Of a stretch of 56,562 bases of DNA, positions 34,218-43,440 are shown piece by piece. Location of the stretch: contig NZ_KV817803.1 in NCBI RefSeq assembly GCF_001814775.1, positions 93,659-150,220 of the forward strand, written 5' to 3'. The translations under genes and the position numbers were made by a program. Below the pieces are notes generated by a model. The model ran no database searches. It saw only the letters and a list, made by a program, of their open reading frames with translations, and was not told the DNA's origin. This DNA comes from Streptococcus sp. HMSC067H01 (GTDB lineage Bacteria > Bacillota > Bacilli > Lactobacillales > Streptococcaceae). Positions within the stretch are counted from its first letter, which is position 1, and every line of letters begins with the position of its first letter.

Positions 34218-35111
34218 GCTCCTTAAATACCTCATATATTCTACTAATACATAGACAAGAATTGTTAAACAAATGATAGTTTCCAGCCAAACGAGGAGGT
34301 TAAGGATTGGAATCTGCAAAACTCCTTGGGCCATTTTCAATGAAGTTGCAGTGATGATAGTCGGGAAGGTTAGGGCTGAAAAAGCTGGTTGAAATCCCTG
34401 TTTTAAAATCCTTGGCAAACGACTGAGGACAAAGAAAAAGAAAGTCTGTGAGGCAAGGATCATGACTAGCAAAATCCAGCCATGAAGAGCTGATCCTCCG
34501 ATTCGAACGAGTGCTGCTAACAGTAGAGAAAAGGGAGCACAATAGATTCCTTCTTGCCCCAGTAAAGCCCGTGGCAATGGATTACTTTTCAAATCTTGAT
34601 AAATCAGAGGATAAAGGAAAAGGGTTAAGGTAAAGCCAAAAATCCAAGCGCCATAGGCAATTTCGACTATACCCACCACTGGGTAGGTCAAACTTGCTAC
34701 TGCTATCCCCACATAAAGAACTGTCCAACTTGGCGTTGCGTTCGTTCTTGGTTTAGTCTGCACATAATTTTTAGTGAAGTAGATGATTAACCCTACATCC
34801 AGTAGAAAGGCAAACCACCACAGAGCTTGCGCTATGATACCCATACTCGTAGGTAAGATTCGCAGTAAGTAGGTTGATAAAATCATCCCTGCCATGGGAA
34901 AGGTCGCCATTCCCGATAATAGAGGAGCTTTCTTAAGTTCTTGCTGGCTCTCTTGCCAATCACTAAGATGACTGTATAAAAAATAAAACCATAAAATCAA
35001 GCCTGACAAACTAAAGACGTGCGATAATAGTGGAAAAATATCCAGGATGAGATTGCCTGCTCCAGCCAATCCCAATAAGCACCCTGAAAAGGCCAAGGGG
35101 AGTTTTTTCAT
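34215..35111 (-). CDS. TDT family (TehA/SLAC1-like) transporter
   Basis: 298-aa integral membrane protein with about ten hydrophobic segments and the family start MKKLPLAFSGCLLGLAGAGN. TDT transporters carry C4-dicarboxylates, tellurite or anions. In streptococci members are often labelled C4-dicarboxylate or exfoliative-toxin-like, and the substrate is unknown. I chose the ATG at 35111 because GGAGG lies 5 nt upstream. A TTG in frame at 35123 would include that ribosome binding site. Confidence 0.85.
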   Translation of the reverse strand: MKKLPLAFSGCLLGLAGAGNLILDIFPLLSHVFSLSGLILWFYFLYSHLSDWQESQQELKKAPLLSGMATFPMAGMILSTYLLRILPTSMGIIAQALWWFAFLLDVGLIIYFTKNYVQTKPRTNATPSWTVLYVGIAVASLTYPVVGIVEIAYGAWIFGFTLTLFLYPLIYQDLKSNPLPRALLGQEGIYCAPFSLLLAALVRIGGSALHGWILLVMILASQTFFFFVLSRLPRILKQGFQPAFSALTFPTIITATSLKMAQGVLQIPILNLLVWLETIICLTILVYVLVEYMRYLRS

Positions 35112-35171
35112 GTGAACCTCCAATAGTCATGTTATTATCAGTATAGCATAAAAGCGCTTAAATGAAGGATT

Positions 35172-35206
35172 AAAAAACGAAGTTTAAAAAGATAAACCTC
35201 GTTTTT
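35172..35206 (-). terminator. Terminator after acyl-CoA dehydrogenase-like gene
   Basis: On the minus strand AACGAGGTTTA and TAAACTTCGTT pair over 11 bp (one G-U), followed by TTTT. Confidence 0.8.
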
Positions 35207-35219
35207 ATTTTCTTTATTT

Positions 35220-36284
35220 TTAGTTTGTCGCTAGAATATGTCGCAATTGCACTGCACTAGGAGAAACAATTGGTAAAAAGGCACCTTCATTCCAACGACG
35301 TATGAAACCGGATGTCGATTTACTAAAGTATCCTCTACCGCCACCAGCTTGTAGTTCTAACAAGAGACTTTGAGCAACAACATCAACAATATCAATTCGT
35401 AACTGGAATAGCTCACGCGGATTTCTAACGAAATAGGACTCTTCAGATAGTCCTTGATAGAGAGAATGTCGAATATCATCTAACTGTTCGACCTGATGCT
35501 GCCATTCTTCCTTCAAGACACCTCGTTTCCCCAATTCTTTTTCGACTTCTGAGAGTGAACGTTCAGCCAAACCAAAGGCTAGGCCAAATTGGTATCCTAA
35601 AAAGGCTGGACGATTTTGCGCTAAAAATTGATGGGCATCCCTCGATAGAATCCACTCTTCCTTTAAAGATACCTTGTTAAAAGTCAGAGCTGCTGTATTT
35701 CCTCCTTGGAGAGAAACAAATTCCAAATCTTCGGAACGACTAAAGTTTTCTGCGTCCGATGGTACAGCTACTACGTAACTTTGACTCGGATCATCTGCAA
35801 ATCCTGCTACAAAAATAGTAAGAAAGCGATCCCTACGTGCATTGGTTACCCAAGGAAGTCGTCCTTTTAGATAATAATTCCCATTTTCTTCAAGGATTCG
35901 AACATTTAGTTCTTCTAAGTCAGATAGATACTTGACTGCATTAGATAAGGCCGTAGCACCTGCATATTCTCCTGATAAGAGTTTTTCCAAGTAAACTTCT
36001 TTGAAATAAGCATTATCAGTATGAAGAATATTGTCTATTAAAGTTCGTTGCCCCCATGAGATAAAGGAGGCTGTTAAGGAATATTGAGCAAGTTCAGCAA
36101 GGATATTGATAACATCTTGATCATTTCCACCTAGCCCTCCAAGAACTTTGGGAACCCCTACACGAAAGGCTCCTTCTGCAGCAATTTTCTCAATCAGTTC
36201 TTCTCCAGCTTGACATGATTTTTTGTCAATTTCATCAGCGTGCTGGTCTAACCAGCTTAAAAATTCTTCTGAAAAAAATCCCAT
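35220..36284 (-). CDS. Acyl-CoA dehydrogenase-like flavoprotein
   Basis: 354-aa protein with the acyl-CoA dehydrogenase fold. The N-terminal helical domain contains GAFRVGVPKVLGGLGGN. The middle domain has LPWVTNARRDRFLTIFVAG. The C-terminal helical part has DVVAQSLLLELQAGGGRGYF, where the ARxxQxxGGxGY pattern of true dehydrogenases is only partly kept. Streptococci lack beta-oxidation, so it may be a flavin monooxygenase-type relative (DszC/acyl-CoA dehydrogenase type 2). It is 14 nt downstream of the AhpD-like gene and probably works with it. Confidence 0.78.
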   Translation of the reverse strand: MGFFSEEFLSWLDQHADEIDKKSCQAGEELIEKIAAEGAFRVGVPKVLGGLGGNDQDVINILAELAQYSLTASFISWGQRTLIDNILHTDNAYFKEVYLEKLLSGEYAGATALSNAVKYLSDLEELNVRILEENGNYYLKGRLPWVTNARRDRFLTIFVAGFADDPSQSYVVAVPSDAENFSRSEDLEFVSLQGGNTAALTFNKVSLKEEWILSRDAHQFLAQNRPAFLGYQFGLAFGLAERSLSEVEKELGKRGVLKEEWQHQVEQLDDIRHSLYQGLSEESYFVRNPRELFQLRIDIVDVVAQSLLLELQAGGGRGYFSKSTSGFIRRWNEGAFLPIVSPSAVQLRHILATN

Positions 36285-36298
36285 ACTTTGTCCTCCTC

Positions 36299-36847
36299 TT
36301 ATGCATAGGGTTGCAACTCTGGATTAATTGGTGTATTTGCCAGATTATTAGCATAGTTACAAAGACTTGCTAAACTGACACCGAGAACAACATCCAAGGC
36401 ATTTTCTTGCGTATAGCCAGCTTCAAGGAATTCACTAAGAGCCTCATCTCCTACGCGCCCTTTGGTATTGATGACTGCTAGAGTAAACTTAGCTAGGGTA
36501 TCCAGCTTAGGATCGCTTTCGATTGGAGTGCGATTGCGAAGGGCTTGGAGTAGGTCATCATTCATCTGGATTTGCTTGATAGAAAAAGCTGTGTGACCAG
36601 CGACGCAAAAGGCACAACCATTGGTTACAGCTGCCGTGATTTGCACCACTTCGCGCTCTACAGGTGTTAGACTATTGCGACGATTAATAGCTCCAACAGT
36701 TCGGTAAGCTTCTAGGGCTGTTGGGGCATTGGCCAAAAGACCGATAAGATTTGGGATATAGCCATTGTTGTCCTTTTGTACCGTTTCAAGAACTTCTTTA
36801 ACTTCTGCTGGAGCTGATTCTACTGTGTGGATCGTAAATGTTGTCAT
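36299..36847 (-). CDS. Carboxymuconolactone decarboxylase family (AhpD-like) protein
   Basis: 182-aa helical protein with the CxxC redox pair in TNGCAFCVAGHTAF near 94-107, typical of alkylhydroperoxidase AhpD-like members. VVQITAAVTNGC and the His three residues after the second Cys complete the site. It probably reduces peroxides or an unknown substrate. It is first of a two-gene operon with the acyl-CoA-dehydrogenase-like protein. Confidence 0.88.
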   Translation of the reverse strand: MTTFTIHTVESAPAEVKEVLETVQKDNNGYIPNLIGLLANAPTALEAYRTVGAINRRNSLTPVEREVVQITAAVTNGCAFCVAGHTAFSIKQIQMNDDLLQALRNRTPIESDPKLDTLAKFTLAVINTKGRVGDEALSEFLEAGYTQENALDVVLGVSLASLCNYANNLANTPINPELQPYA

Positions 36848-36948
36848 AGGGGACCTCTTTTCCTTTTATTGACACTTAGTCTATCACAGAATCTATACCT
36901 TGCATAATATATATTTTAAATTGCACTGATAAAAAATTTTTATGAAAA

Positions 36949-36974
36949 TAAAAAAATCACACCAAATGTGTGAT
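36949..36974 (-). terminator. Terminator after MFS gene
   Basis: On the minus strand ATCACAC and GTGTGAT pair around ATTTG, followed by T7. Confidence 0.85.
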
Positions 36975-36982
36975 CATAACTG

Positions 36983-38161
36983 TTAATCTATCTGATGCCT
37001 CTTGCTTAAAACTAAGATGGCCTCTACCAGCAAACATACTATAGCCAAGACAAAACTAGTAAATACTCCAAAATATTCTGTGATGGAACTCATTAGAAAA
37101 ACAGAGGCAGAGAAAAACAATGTAGAGAGAACTTCAATAACGGAGTAAACATTTACAAGTTCCTTCTCATCAACCGATTCCTGTAATAATACACTCTCAG
37201 GGACTTCCTTGATTTGAGATAGAAAACCAATTACTAGAGATAGGAGTAAGAAAATAGGTGGATTTGGAAATAGCAATATCAAGAGTGTTACTAGTGCTGT
37301 CGCTAACAAAGAAAAGATCATAGTCTGATATTTATGGGTAACAACTTTCTCAGCTAGACGGAAGATAATAGCTCCTCCCAAGATAATCCCCAAGGAATAA
37401 GCTGTATTGACATAACCCCAATAGCTTTCTGACTGATGTAAAATTTCAGTCACAAAAACAAGTAAAACAGAAGATACCCAAATAGCATTGGCTTGGATTT
37501 CTAAGAGATTAGTCTGGACAATAAAGCGTAATCTTGATTCTTTAACCACCAGCCGCCAACCTTTTGTGAGCGTCTCAAAACTCGTTTCAGAGGACAGCAC
37601 TTCTTTTTCGACAAGTGGTAAACCGAACATCAAAATCGTAGAAATTGTAAACAAGGCTAACACAATGAGCAGGCTAGGCTTCATTCCCAGACTCGCAAAT
37701 AAGAAGCCTCCTAAACCCCAACCAACGAGTTGCACACTTTCTCCACTCATAGAAATGGCTGCATTCGCTTTAGCTAAATCTCTTGCGTAGCGTGGAACAA
37801 TCGCATAGGAAACAGGTGCTGCAAAACCATCCAAAATGGAGATTAAAGTGACAATAGCGTATAAAAGAGGGATAGAGATATTTCCAGTGTACTTGAGTAG
37901 AAAAACCAAAATCGCTAGCAGAATTGTCTTACCAAATTGAGTCAAGAAAAGAACACGATTTAAAGCTAGTCTCTTCGTTACTAATGGAACAAGGAAACTG
38001 GCTAAAAAGGAGGATAGACCAATCAGAATTGGCACTAGGGAGGTTGAAATAACCGAACCAGATAAAATAAACACATTTGCAATCACAACAACTCTAAAAA
38101 AGACATCTGCTAGATTCGCAATCCCCTGTGAAACCATTAGTTTTCGAATATCTTTTGACAT
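36983..38161 (-). CDS. MFS transporter, macrolide-efflux-like
   Basis: 392-aa membrane protein with 12 predicted segments in two halves. The loop 2-3 region and GFAAPVSYAIVPRYARDLAKA resemble the MefA/MFS_3 group of drug exporters. The substrate is unknown and it is not the acquired mef gene as far as I can tell. I chose the ATG at 38161 (MSKDIRKLMV). GGAGGTG lies 5 nt upstream, while the longer frame from 38191 would contain that site. It is a single gene with its own terminator. Confidence 0.85.
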   Translation of the reverse strand: MSKDIRKLMVSQGIANLADVFFRVVVIANVFILSGSVISTSLVPILIGLSSFLASFLVPLVTKRLALNRVLFLTQFGKTILLAILVFLLKYTGNISIPLLYAIVTLISILDGFAAPVSYAIVPRYARDLAKANAAISMSGESVQLVGWGLGGFLFASLGMKPSLLIVLALFTISTILMFGLPLVEKEVLSSETSFETLTKGWRLVVKESRLRFIVQTNLLEIQANAIWVSSVLLVFVTEILHQSESYWGYVNTAYSLGIILGGAIIFRLAEKVVTHKYQTMIFSLLATALVTLLILLFPNPPIFLLLSLVIGFLSQIKEVPESVLLQESVDEKELVNVYSVIEVLSTLFFSASVFLMSSITEYFGVFTSFVLAIVCLLVEAILVLSKRHQID

Positions 38162-38339
38162 AAACACCTCCAGTTTATTTCTCTTTCGCATATAGATGAA
38201 ACAAGATATACCAGAACAAAAACAGATTTATGCTGACTATTATACAATAAATAAAAGTGCAAATAAATGACATCATTAAAAATGTACTATTGAATTACAT
38301 TCATCTTATGACATAAAACAAAAGACTAGCCCTAGAAGT

Positions 38340-38374
38340 GAAAAAAAGCCAGCATCTCACAAACAGATGCTAGC
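38340..38374 (-). terminator. Terminator after AGCS symporter gene
   Basis: On the minus strand GCTAGCATCT and AGATGCTGGC pair over 10 bp (one G-U) around GTTTGTG, followed by T7. Confidence 0.85.
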
Positions 38375-38405
38375 ATTTCCTTTAAATGGAAAGATCAATC
38401 TTACA

Positions 38406-39728
38406 TTATTTATCAAAATATTTCTTAGTCTCAGCAATAACAACTGGCGACAAGGCTAAGAGTGCAATCAAGTTTGGTAGAGCCATAAGTGCATTGACAA
38501 TATCCGCAATGACCCAGACCATATCCAACTCAATGAAGCCACCCAGTAAGACCATGGCAACAAAGACCACACGATAGAGCCAGATAAAGCGAACACCAAA
38601 GAGAAACTCAAAGCAACGCTCTCCGTAATAGTTCCATCCCAAAATCGTGGTAAAGGCAAAAAGCACCAAGAACACTGTTAAAAGAGCTGGACCAAAGAAA
38701 GAAAATACCGTAGAAAAAGCTGACTGAGTCAAAGCAACACCATTCAAATCACCACTCCAAACACCTGTTACCAAGATGGTCAAACCAGTCAATGTACAGA
38801 TAATCAAGGTATCAATAAAGGTACCTGTCATGGAAATCAAACCTTGCTCCACCGGCTCATTTGTCTTGGCTGCCGCTGCCGCAATGGGAGCTGAACCCAA
38901 GCCAGATTCATTTGAGAAGACACCACGCGCTACACCATTTTGGATAGCAGTTCGAATACTGGCTCCAGCGAACCCTCCGACTGCAGCTACTGGACTAAAA
39001 GCTGATGTGAGAATTAGGGAAAGAGTTGCTGGTATTTTGTCAATATTAACAAAAATGACTGTCAAGGTTCCCAAGATATAGACAATAGCCATAAAGGGAA
39101 CTACTGTGGTAGAAACTTTCGAAATAGATTTGAGTCCACCAAAGACCGCAATCCCAACAAATATTGAAAGGATCAAAGCAGTAATGGTCGGTGTCAAGCT
39201 GGTTGTATTTTGTATAGACTCTGTGATGGAGTTGACCTGAGTAAAGGTACCAATACCTAAGAGAGCTACCAAAACACCTGCCAAGGCAAAGAGCATCGCC
39301 AAGGGGCGCCACCTTTCTCCCATACCTAGAAGGATATAGTGCATAGGTCCTCCTGCGATAGCGCCATTTTCATCCTTACTCCGATATTTGATAGCAAGTA
39401 AGCCCTCTGCATACTTGGTTGCCATTCCAAAGAAAGCAGCCACCCACATCCAGAAGAGGGCACCAGGACCTCCCACCTTGATAGCTGTTGCCACCCCGAT
39501 AATATTTCCCGTACCAACAGTTGCCGCTAGGGCTGTACACAAGGCAGCAAAGCTCGAAACATCACCATGTCCCTTGTCTTTGGTAAAAATAAGCTGGAAG
39601 GCCTTAGGGAGACGCAAAATTTGTAAAAGTCCTAAACGAAGAGTCAAGTAAATCCCTGTACCAACCAATAAGAGCAAAAGGGGTGGTCCCCATACTAGAG
39701 CATCCAGCTCTTTTAGCAAATTTAACAT
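38406..39728 (-). CDS. Sodium:alanine/glycine symporter (AGCS family)
   Basis: 440-aa membrane protein with about 10-11 segments. It carries AGCS signatures such as GTGNIIGVATAIKVGGPGALFWMW near 72-95 and GLGSAPIAAAAAKTNEPVEQGL near 272. The family imports alanine or glycine with Na+. A glycine riboswitch in the leader points to glycine as the physiological substrate, which is inference. It is a single gene with its own promoter and a terminator-type expression platform. Confidence 0.92.
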   Translation of the reverse strand: MLNLLKELDALVWGPPLLLLLVGTGIYLTLRLGLLQILRLPKAFQLIFTKDKGHGDVSSFAALCTALAATVGTGNIIGVATAIKVGGPGALFWMWVAAFFGMATKYAEGLLAIKYRSKDENGAIAGGPMHYILLGMGERWRPLAMLFALAGVLVALLGIGTFTQVNSITESIQNTTSLTPTITALILSIFVGIAVFGGLKSISKVSTTVVPFMAIVYILGTLTVIFVNIDKIPATLSLILTSAFSPVAAVGGFAGASIRTAIQNGVARGVFSNESGLGSAPIAAAAAKTNEPVEQGLISMTGTFIDTLIICTLTGLTILVTGVWSGDLNGVALTQSAFSTVFSFFGPALLTVFLVLFAFTTILGWNYYGERCFEFLFGVRFIWLYRVVFVAMVLLGGFIELDMVWVIADIVNALMALPNLIALLALSPVVIAETKKYFDK

Positions 39729-39749
39729 ACCATTCTCCTATCTATTCAA

Positions 39750-39787
39750 CCCCAAAAGAAAGAGCACATGCTAGAAACATGTACTCT
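39750..39787 (-). terminator. Riboswitch expression-platform terminator
   Basis: On the minus strand AGAGTACATG and CATGTGCTCT form a 10-bp stem (one G-U) followed by TTCTTTTG. It lies between the glycine aptamer and the AGCS start, where ligand binding could control read-through. Confidence 0.8.
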
Positions 39788-39821
39788 GGAATGCATCGAT
39801 AAATGCCAAAAAGCGCTCTAT

Positions 39822-39915
39822 CATTGCTCTGTCCTTTTACCTGAGAGTTTGAGCAGTTGCCTGCCTTGCCCCTTCGGTGCCTTTACGGTCTCTCCAGAGT
39901 TCCGTCCATTTACAG
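39822..39915 (-). promoter_or_regulatory. Glycine riboswitch aptamer (gcvT type)
   Basis: The minus strand reads GGACGGAACTCTGGAGAGACC, then GGCACCGAAGGGGCAAGGC, then AACTGCTCAAACTCTCAGGT and AAAAGGACAGAG. These blocks in this order are the conserved glycine aptamer. I see one aptamer, not a clear tandem pair. The remaining gene-free sequence between it and mutS2 holds the promoter. Confidence 0.92.
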
Positions 39916-39982
39916 TCATGAAAAATCAAACGATTTTCCACTTCTATTAAACTTCATTCGGTGTTGTATGTAATTTTTACTT

Positions 39983-40011
39983 ATTTTACAAGAAAAAGAA
40001 ATACTTGTCAA
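39983..40011 (-). promoter_or_regulatory. Promoter of riboswitch-AGCS transcript
   Basis: On the minus strand TTGACA, 17 nt, TAAAAT. The predicted start near 39976 leaves a 5' leader of about 250 nt. Confidence 0.75.
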
Positions 40012-40053
40012 TTGTTTTCAGAAAATTTTATTCAAATTCTCATTATTTTCGCT

Positions 40054-42390
40054 TTATCCCTTAAAGGTTACGATCGTTGCGCCAGATCCACCTGCATTTT
40101 GTGGTGCATAGCCAAAGCTCTTGACTTGTTTGTTTCTTTGCAAGTATTTGGTTACTCCTTCACGGATGACTCCTGTACCAATACCGTGGATAATGTCAAC
40201 TTGAGCCATGTTGTTGAGTAGGGCTTGGTCGATAAAGGCATCCAAGGCTTCCATAGCTTCCTCGTAGCGTTTGCCACGAAGGTCTAGTCTAGCCTGCGGT
40301 GCTTTACCAGCAGCACGTTTGACCACATTGACTTGTTTTTTCTTGACTGGTGCTTCTTGCTGTACCTGAACTAAATCAAACTCTTTTTCCTCAAGCGTCA
40401 TCTTGATTAAGCCAACTTGAGCTTCCCAACGACCATCCTTGAGTTGATTGGTCAAGGTACCACGTTGACCATAGCTTAGAACGATGATATCATCCCCAAC
40501 TTTTGGAGCTCGTTTTTTCTTGGCCTTTTGGAGGACCTTATTTTTAGAAAGGTCAACTTTTTCAGGGGCTAATTTTTTGAGCTTAGCCTTGGCTTCGATA
40601 ATCTCGTGTGGTTTTAGTTGAGATTTACTGTGAAGTTTTTTTAAAATATCGTCACTTTCAGCCAGAGCCAAGTCAACAATCTCCGCAGCTTGCTCACGCG
40701 CCTTATTGAGTTCTGTTTCCTTCTCACGATTGAGCTCGTTGTAGAGTTTTTTAAGCGCACGGTTCATCTTGAGGTTTTCTTGCTCGACTTGGCGAATATT
40801 CTCAAGACGTTTACGGCTTTCAAGCGTCTGCTCTTCCAATTGCTCAATAATGCGATTGACATCGTTGTCTTGGTCAATTTGCTTACTAGCGTCACCTACA
40901 ATGACATCTGACAAACCTAGACGTTTAGCAATCTCAAAAGCATTACTTCGACCAGGTACACCCTGCATAAAGCGATAAGTTGGACGCAGGCTAGCTATAT
41001 CAAACTCCATGCTAGCATTTTGAACATAAGCCGTTTCAATCCCGTAGGCCTTGAGTTCAGGATAGTGAGTGGTTGCCATAGTCCTGACCTGACGCAAACG
41101 CAAGTCTTCTAGGATAGACATGGCTAGGGCAGCTCCTTCCTGAGGATCTGTACCTGCTCCAAGCTCATCAAGTAGCAAGAGCGAGTTTTGATTGACCTTA
41201 CCAAGAATATCTACGATATTGGTCATATGACTAGAGAAGGTTGAGAGACTTTGTTCGATGGACTGTTCGTCTCCGATATCTGCGAAAATCTCCTCGAAAA
41301 TCCCTACACGACTGCCCTTATCGGCTAGAATTGGCAGTCCAGACTGGGCCATCAATTGCGTCAAACCTAAGGTCTTTAGCATGATAGTCTTACCACCCGT
41401 ATTTGGACCAGTGATGACGATAGCTGTTAATTCTTTGCCGAAGTGCACATCATTTGCGATGGCATTCTTCACCAAGGGATGACGAACGTGAAGGAGTTGA
41501 ATCTCCTGTCCCTCAGATACTTGAGGTACTACTGCCTCCGTCTCTTGGATAAAGCGGACCTTAGCCCGAATCAAGTCTAAATGTCCAATAATCCAGGCAT
41601 CATTTGCTATTTCTGCCGCGTGCGGTCTTACACGCTCAGAGAGTTCTTGGAGGATACGTATCATCTCATAGCGTTCATCTGCACGTAGACTTGCAATCTC
41701 CTCACTCAGCTTGACTACTTCACGCGGTTCGATATAGACAGTGTTCCCGCTGGCAGAAATATCATGAACCACACCGGCAATCTTATTACGATAGGTATTT
41801 TTAACTGGAAGAACCTGGCGACCATTTCTACTTGCGATGATACCTTCCGTCAACATCTGGACCTTTTGTTTTAGAAGATCTTGCAAGACATCACGGACTT
41901 GGCTCTCACTGTCATGGATTTTACGGCGGATTCGAGCCAAATCTTCGCTAGCAAAGTTTTCGATAAATCCAGCTTCATTGATGGCTTGGAGATTACCCTG
42001 CAGATGCGAGAAATCATGAAGTTTCTCAAACCAGTTAGCTAGATGCTCTAAACGTACATTTTCAAGATTGTCATAGAAATTCTTTAATTCACGACTAGCA
42101 AAAATGACGCGTTTGAGAAGGAGAAATTCCTCGATGTTGAGATCTGCTCCCATTTCTAAACGTTTGCAGGTTGCAGCAATGTCTTTTGTTGCCGAGATAC
42201 TGAAGTGAGGATGCTCAACAAAGAGCTCTTGCATTTCTTCCATCTCTGCAAAAGCTTGCTTAATCTTATCCCCTTTATCTGTCGGGACTAGCTCTTTTAA
42301 CTGCTCTAATCCCTGCTCGGTCAAAATATGGGGCTCAAATAAAGCCTTGACCTTATTAAATTCTAATGTTTCTAGTATTTTCTTATTCAT
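40054..42390 (-). CDS. mutS2: MutS2 family ATPase/endonuclease
   Basis: 778-aa protein. MutS core and lever helices lead to the ATPase with Walker [18 protein letters not shown] near 325 and [20 protein letters not shown] (Walker B). A long coiled coil follows and then a C-terminal Smr domain ([20 protein letters not shown], and [13 protein letters not shown]). It has no mismatch-binding domain. MutS2 proteins act on stalled or collided ribosomes and branched nucleic acid. It lies downstream of zapA-cvpA. Confidence 0.96.
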   Translation of the reverse strand: MNKKILETLEFNKVKALFEPHILTEQGLEQLKELVPTDKGDKIKQAFAEMEEMQELFVEHPHFSISATKDIAATCKRLEMGADLNIEEFLLLKRVIFASRELKNFYDNLENVRLEHLANWFEKLHDFSHLQGNLQAINEAGFIENFASEDLARIRRKIHDSESQVRDVLQDLLKQKVQMLTEGIIASRNGRQVLPVKNTYRNKIAGVVHDISASGNTVYIEPREVVKLSEEIASLRADERYEMIRILQELSERVRPHAAEIANDAWIIGHLDLIRAKVRFIQETEAVVPQVSEGQEIQLLHVRHPLVKNAIANDVHFGKELTAIVITGPNTGGKTIMLKTLGLTQLMAQSGLPILADKGSRVGIFEEIFADIGDEQSIEQSLSTFSSHMTNIVDILGKVNQNSLLLLDELGAGTDPQEGAALAMSILEDLRLRQVRTMATTHYPELKAYGIETAYVQNASMEFDIASLRPTYRFMQGVPGRSNAFEIAKRLGLSDVIVGDASKQIDQDNDVNRIIEQLEEQTLESRKRLENIRQVEQENLKMNRALKKLYNELNREKETELNKAREQAAEIVDLALAESDDILKKLHSKSQLKPHEIIEAKAKLKKLAPEKVDLSKNKVLQKAKKKRAPKVGDDIIVLSYGQRGTLTNQLKDGRWEAQVGLIKMTLEEKEFDLVQVQQEAPVKKKQVNVVKRAAGKAPQARLDLRGKRYEEAMEALDAFIDQALLNNMAQVDIIHGIGTGVIREGVTKYLQRNKQVKSFGYAPQNAGGSGATIVTFKG

Positions 42391-42478
42391 TTTCTTTTCC
42401 TTAGTTATAAGCCTAGGAACCCTGTATTCAAGCTCTCAAGCTTTCTTAAAAGTCTCCTTAACTTTTGGAATTGTAAAC

Positions 42479-42507
42479 AAAAGGCTAGGAATAATTCCCG
42501 CCCTTTT
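42479..42507 (-). terminator. Probable terminator after cvpA
   Basis: On the minus strand AAAAGG-GC-GGGAAT and ATTCC-TA-GCCTTTT form an interrupted stem followed by GTTT. Confidence 0.55.
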
Positions 42508-43055
42508 TATCCGATTAGTTTGGTTACCCAGAGTTGTTTAATCAAGTCAGTAGTCACTGGAATACTTTGAATCATATGTTTGGCTACTAGACTATTTTCA
42601 AGTGAATTTTGAACGATTGCTAGGGGCACAGTCGCAAGGATGGTCAGCATCATCTGAAGGACAAATAAGGTCACTCCAACTGATAAGACTCCTGCACCGA
42701 TGCGAAAATATTTGCCACCTAACTTTTTGGTTGGTACTAGGTTAAAAAAGAGTCCAATCAAACGACCGATGCAGTAAAATACGGCAAAGGCTAAAAGATA
42801 GCCAATACCTGCGTAAAAGACCTTGTCCAATTGGAAGAGCTGGTCAGATGGGAAGAAAAAGGTACCCTGCCCTTCCTGGGGATTGGCATACGGAATCAAC
42901 AAATGAAATTTTTCTCCCAATGACTGATAAAAATTCCCCGCAAAATAAGCTGAGACGATTGTAGCTAGGAGATAATAGACTTGTAGGACCAAGCCTCTGC
43001 GATAGCCGATATAAAAACTCCAAGCCAGAACCAATAAAAGAAAGATGGAAATCAT
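42507..43055 (-). CDS. CvpA family membrane protein
   Basis: 182-aa protein with four predicted membrane segments and the CvpA-family start LVLAWSFYIGYRRGLVLQVYY. CvpA in E. coli is linked to colicin V production and envelope homeostasis. The role in streptococci is not established. It overlaps the zapA stop by 4 nt and precedes mutS2, a conserved order in this genus. Confidence 0.9.
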   Translation of the reverse strand: MISIFLLLVLAWSFYIGYRRGLVLQVYYLLATIVSAYFAGNFYQSLGEKFHLLIPYANPQEGQGTFFFPSDQLFQLDKVFYAGIGYLLAFAVFYCIGRLIGLFFNLVPTKKLGGKYFRIGAGVLSVGVTLFVLQMMLTILATVPLAIVQNSLENSLVAKHMIQSIPVTTDLIKQLWVTKLIG

Positions 43056-43354
43056 AGTGAGTCCTCAATCTTGCTATGCTCTTGTTTAGTCGCTACAACT
43101 TGATGACGAAGGGCGTCTAATTCTTGCTCCTTATCATCAAATTCAATCTCACGACTGAGTTGAGTTGACAAGCTATTGACTGCTAATAAAATAGCGATTG
43201 TCTCATCATCCGCTCCAGGCATTTGCTCTTTAATTGCTTCATATTTTTCTGTTGCGACCTTGGCAATTTCCTCCATAAAGAGGTTGTCATGCTCAGTTGT
43301 TAGGGTCAATGTTTTTTTTCCGAATGTAAACTTGTATCGATTTAAATTTGCCAT
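43052..43354 (-). CDS. zapA: Cell division protein ZapA
   Basis: 100-aa FtsZ-ring stabiliser. It has the N-terminal head NRYKFTFGKKTLTLTTEHDN and a C-terminal coiled coil (LSTQLSREIEFDDKEQELDA onward), the ZapA layout. I chose the ATG at 43354, with GAGGTG upstream. An in-frame ATG nine bases earlier lies too close to that ribosome binding site. It is first in an operon with cvpA and diverges from rnhC. Confidence 0.85.
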   Translation of the reverse strand: MANLNRYKFTFGKKTLTLTTEHDNLFMEEIAKVATEKYEAIKEQMPGADDETIAILLAVNSLSTQLSREIEFDDKEQELDALRHQVVATKQEHSKIEDSL

Positions 43355-43371
43355 AAAATTCACCTCACGAT

Positions 43372-43433
43372 ATTATACCAAATTTCACTTAGTTTGTCAG
43401 TTTTTACCAATTCTACGGCTTTTATGGTACAAT
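43372..43433. promoter_or_regulatory. Divergent zapA and rnhC promoters
   Basis: Minus strand: TGGTATAAT (43380-43372) for zapA. Plus strand: TATGGTACAAT (43423-43433) for rnhC. Both are extended -10 elements. The rnhC -10 ends only 7 nt before its ATG. Confidence 0.65.
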
Positions 43434-43440
43434 AAGAGTT

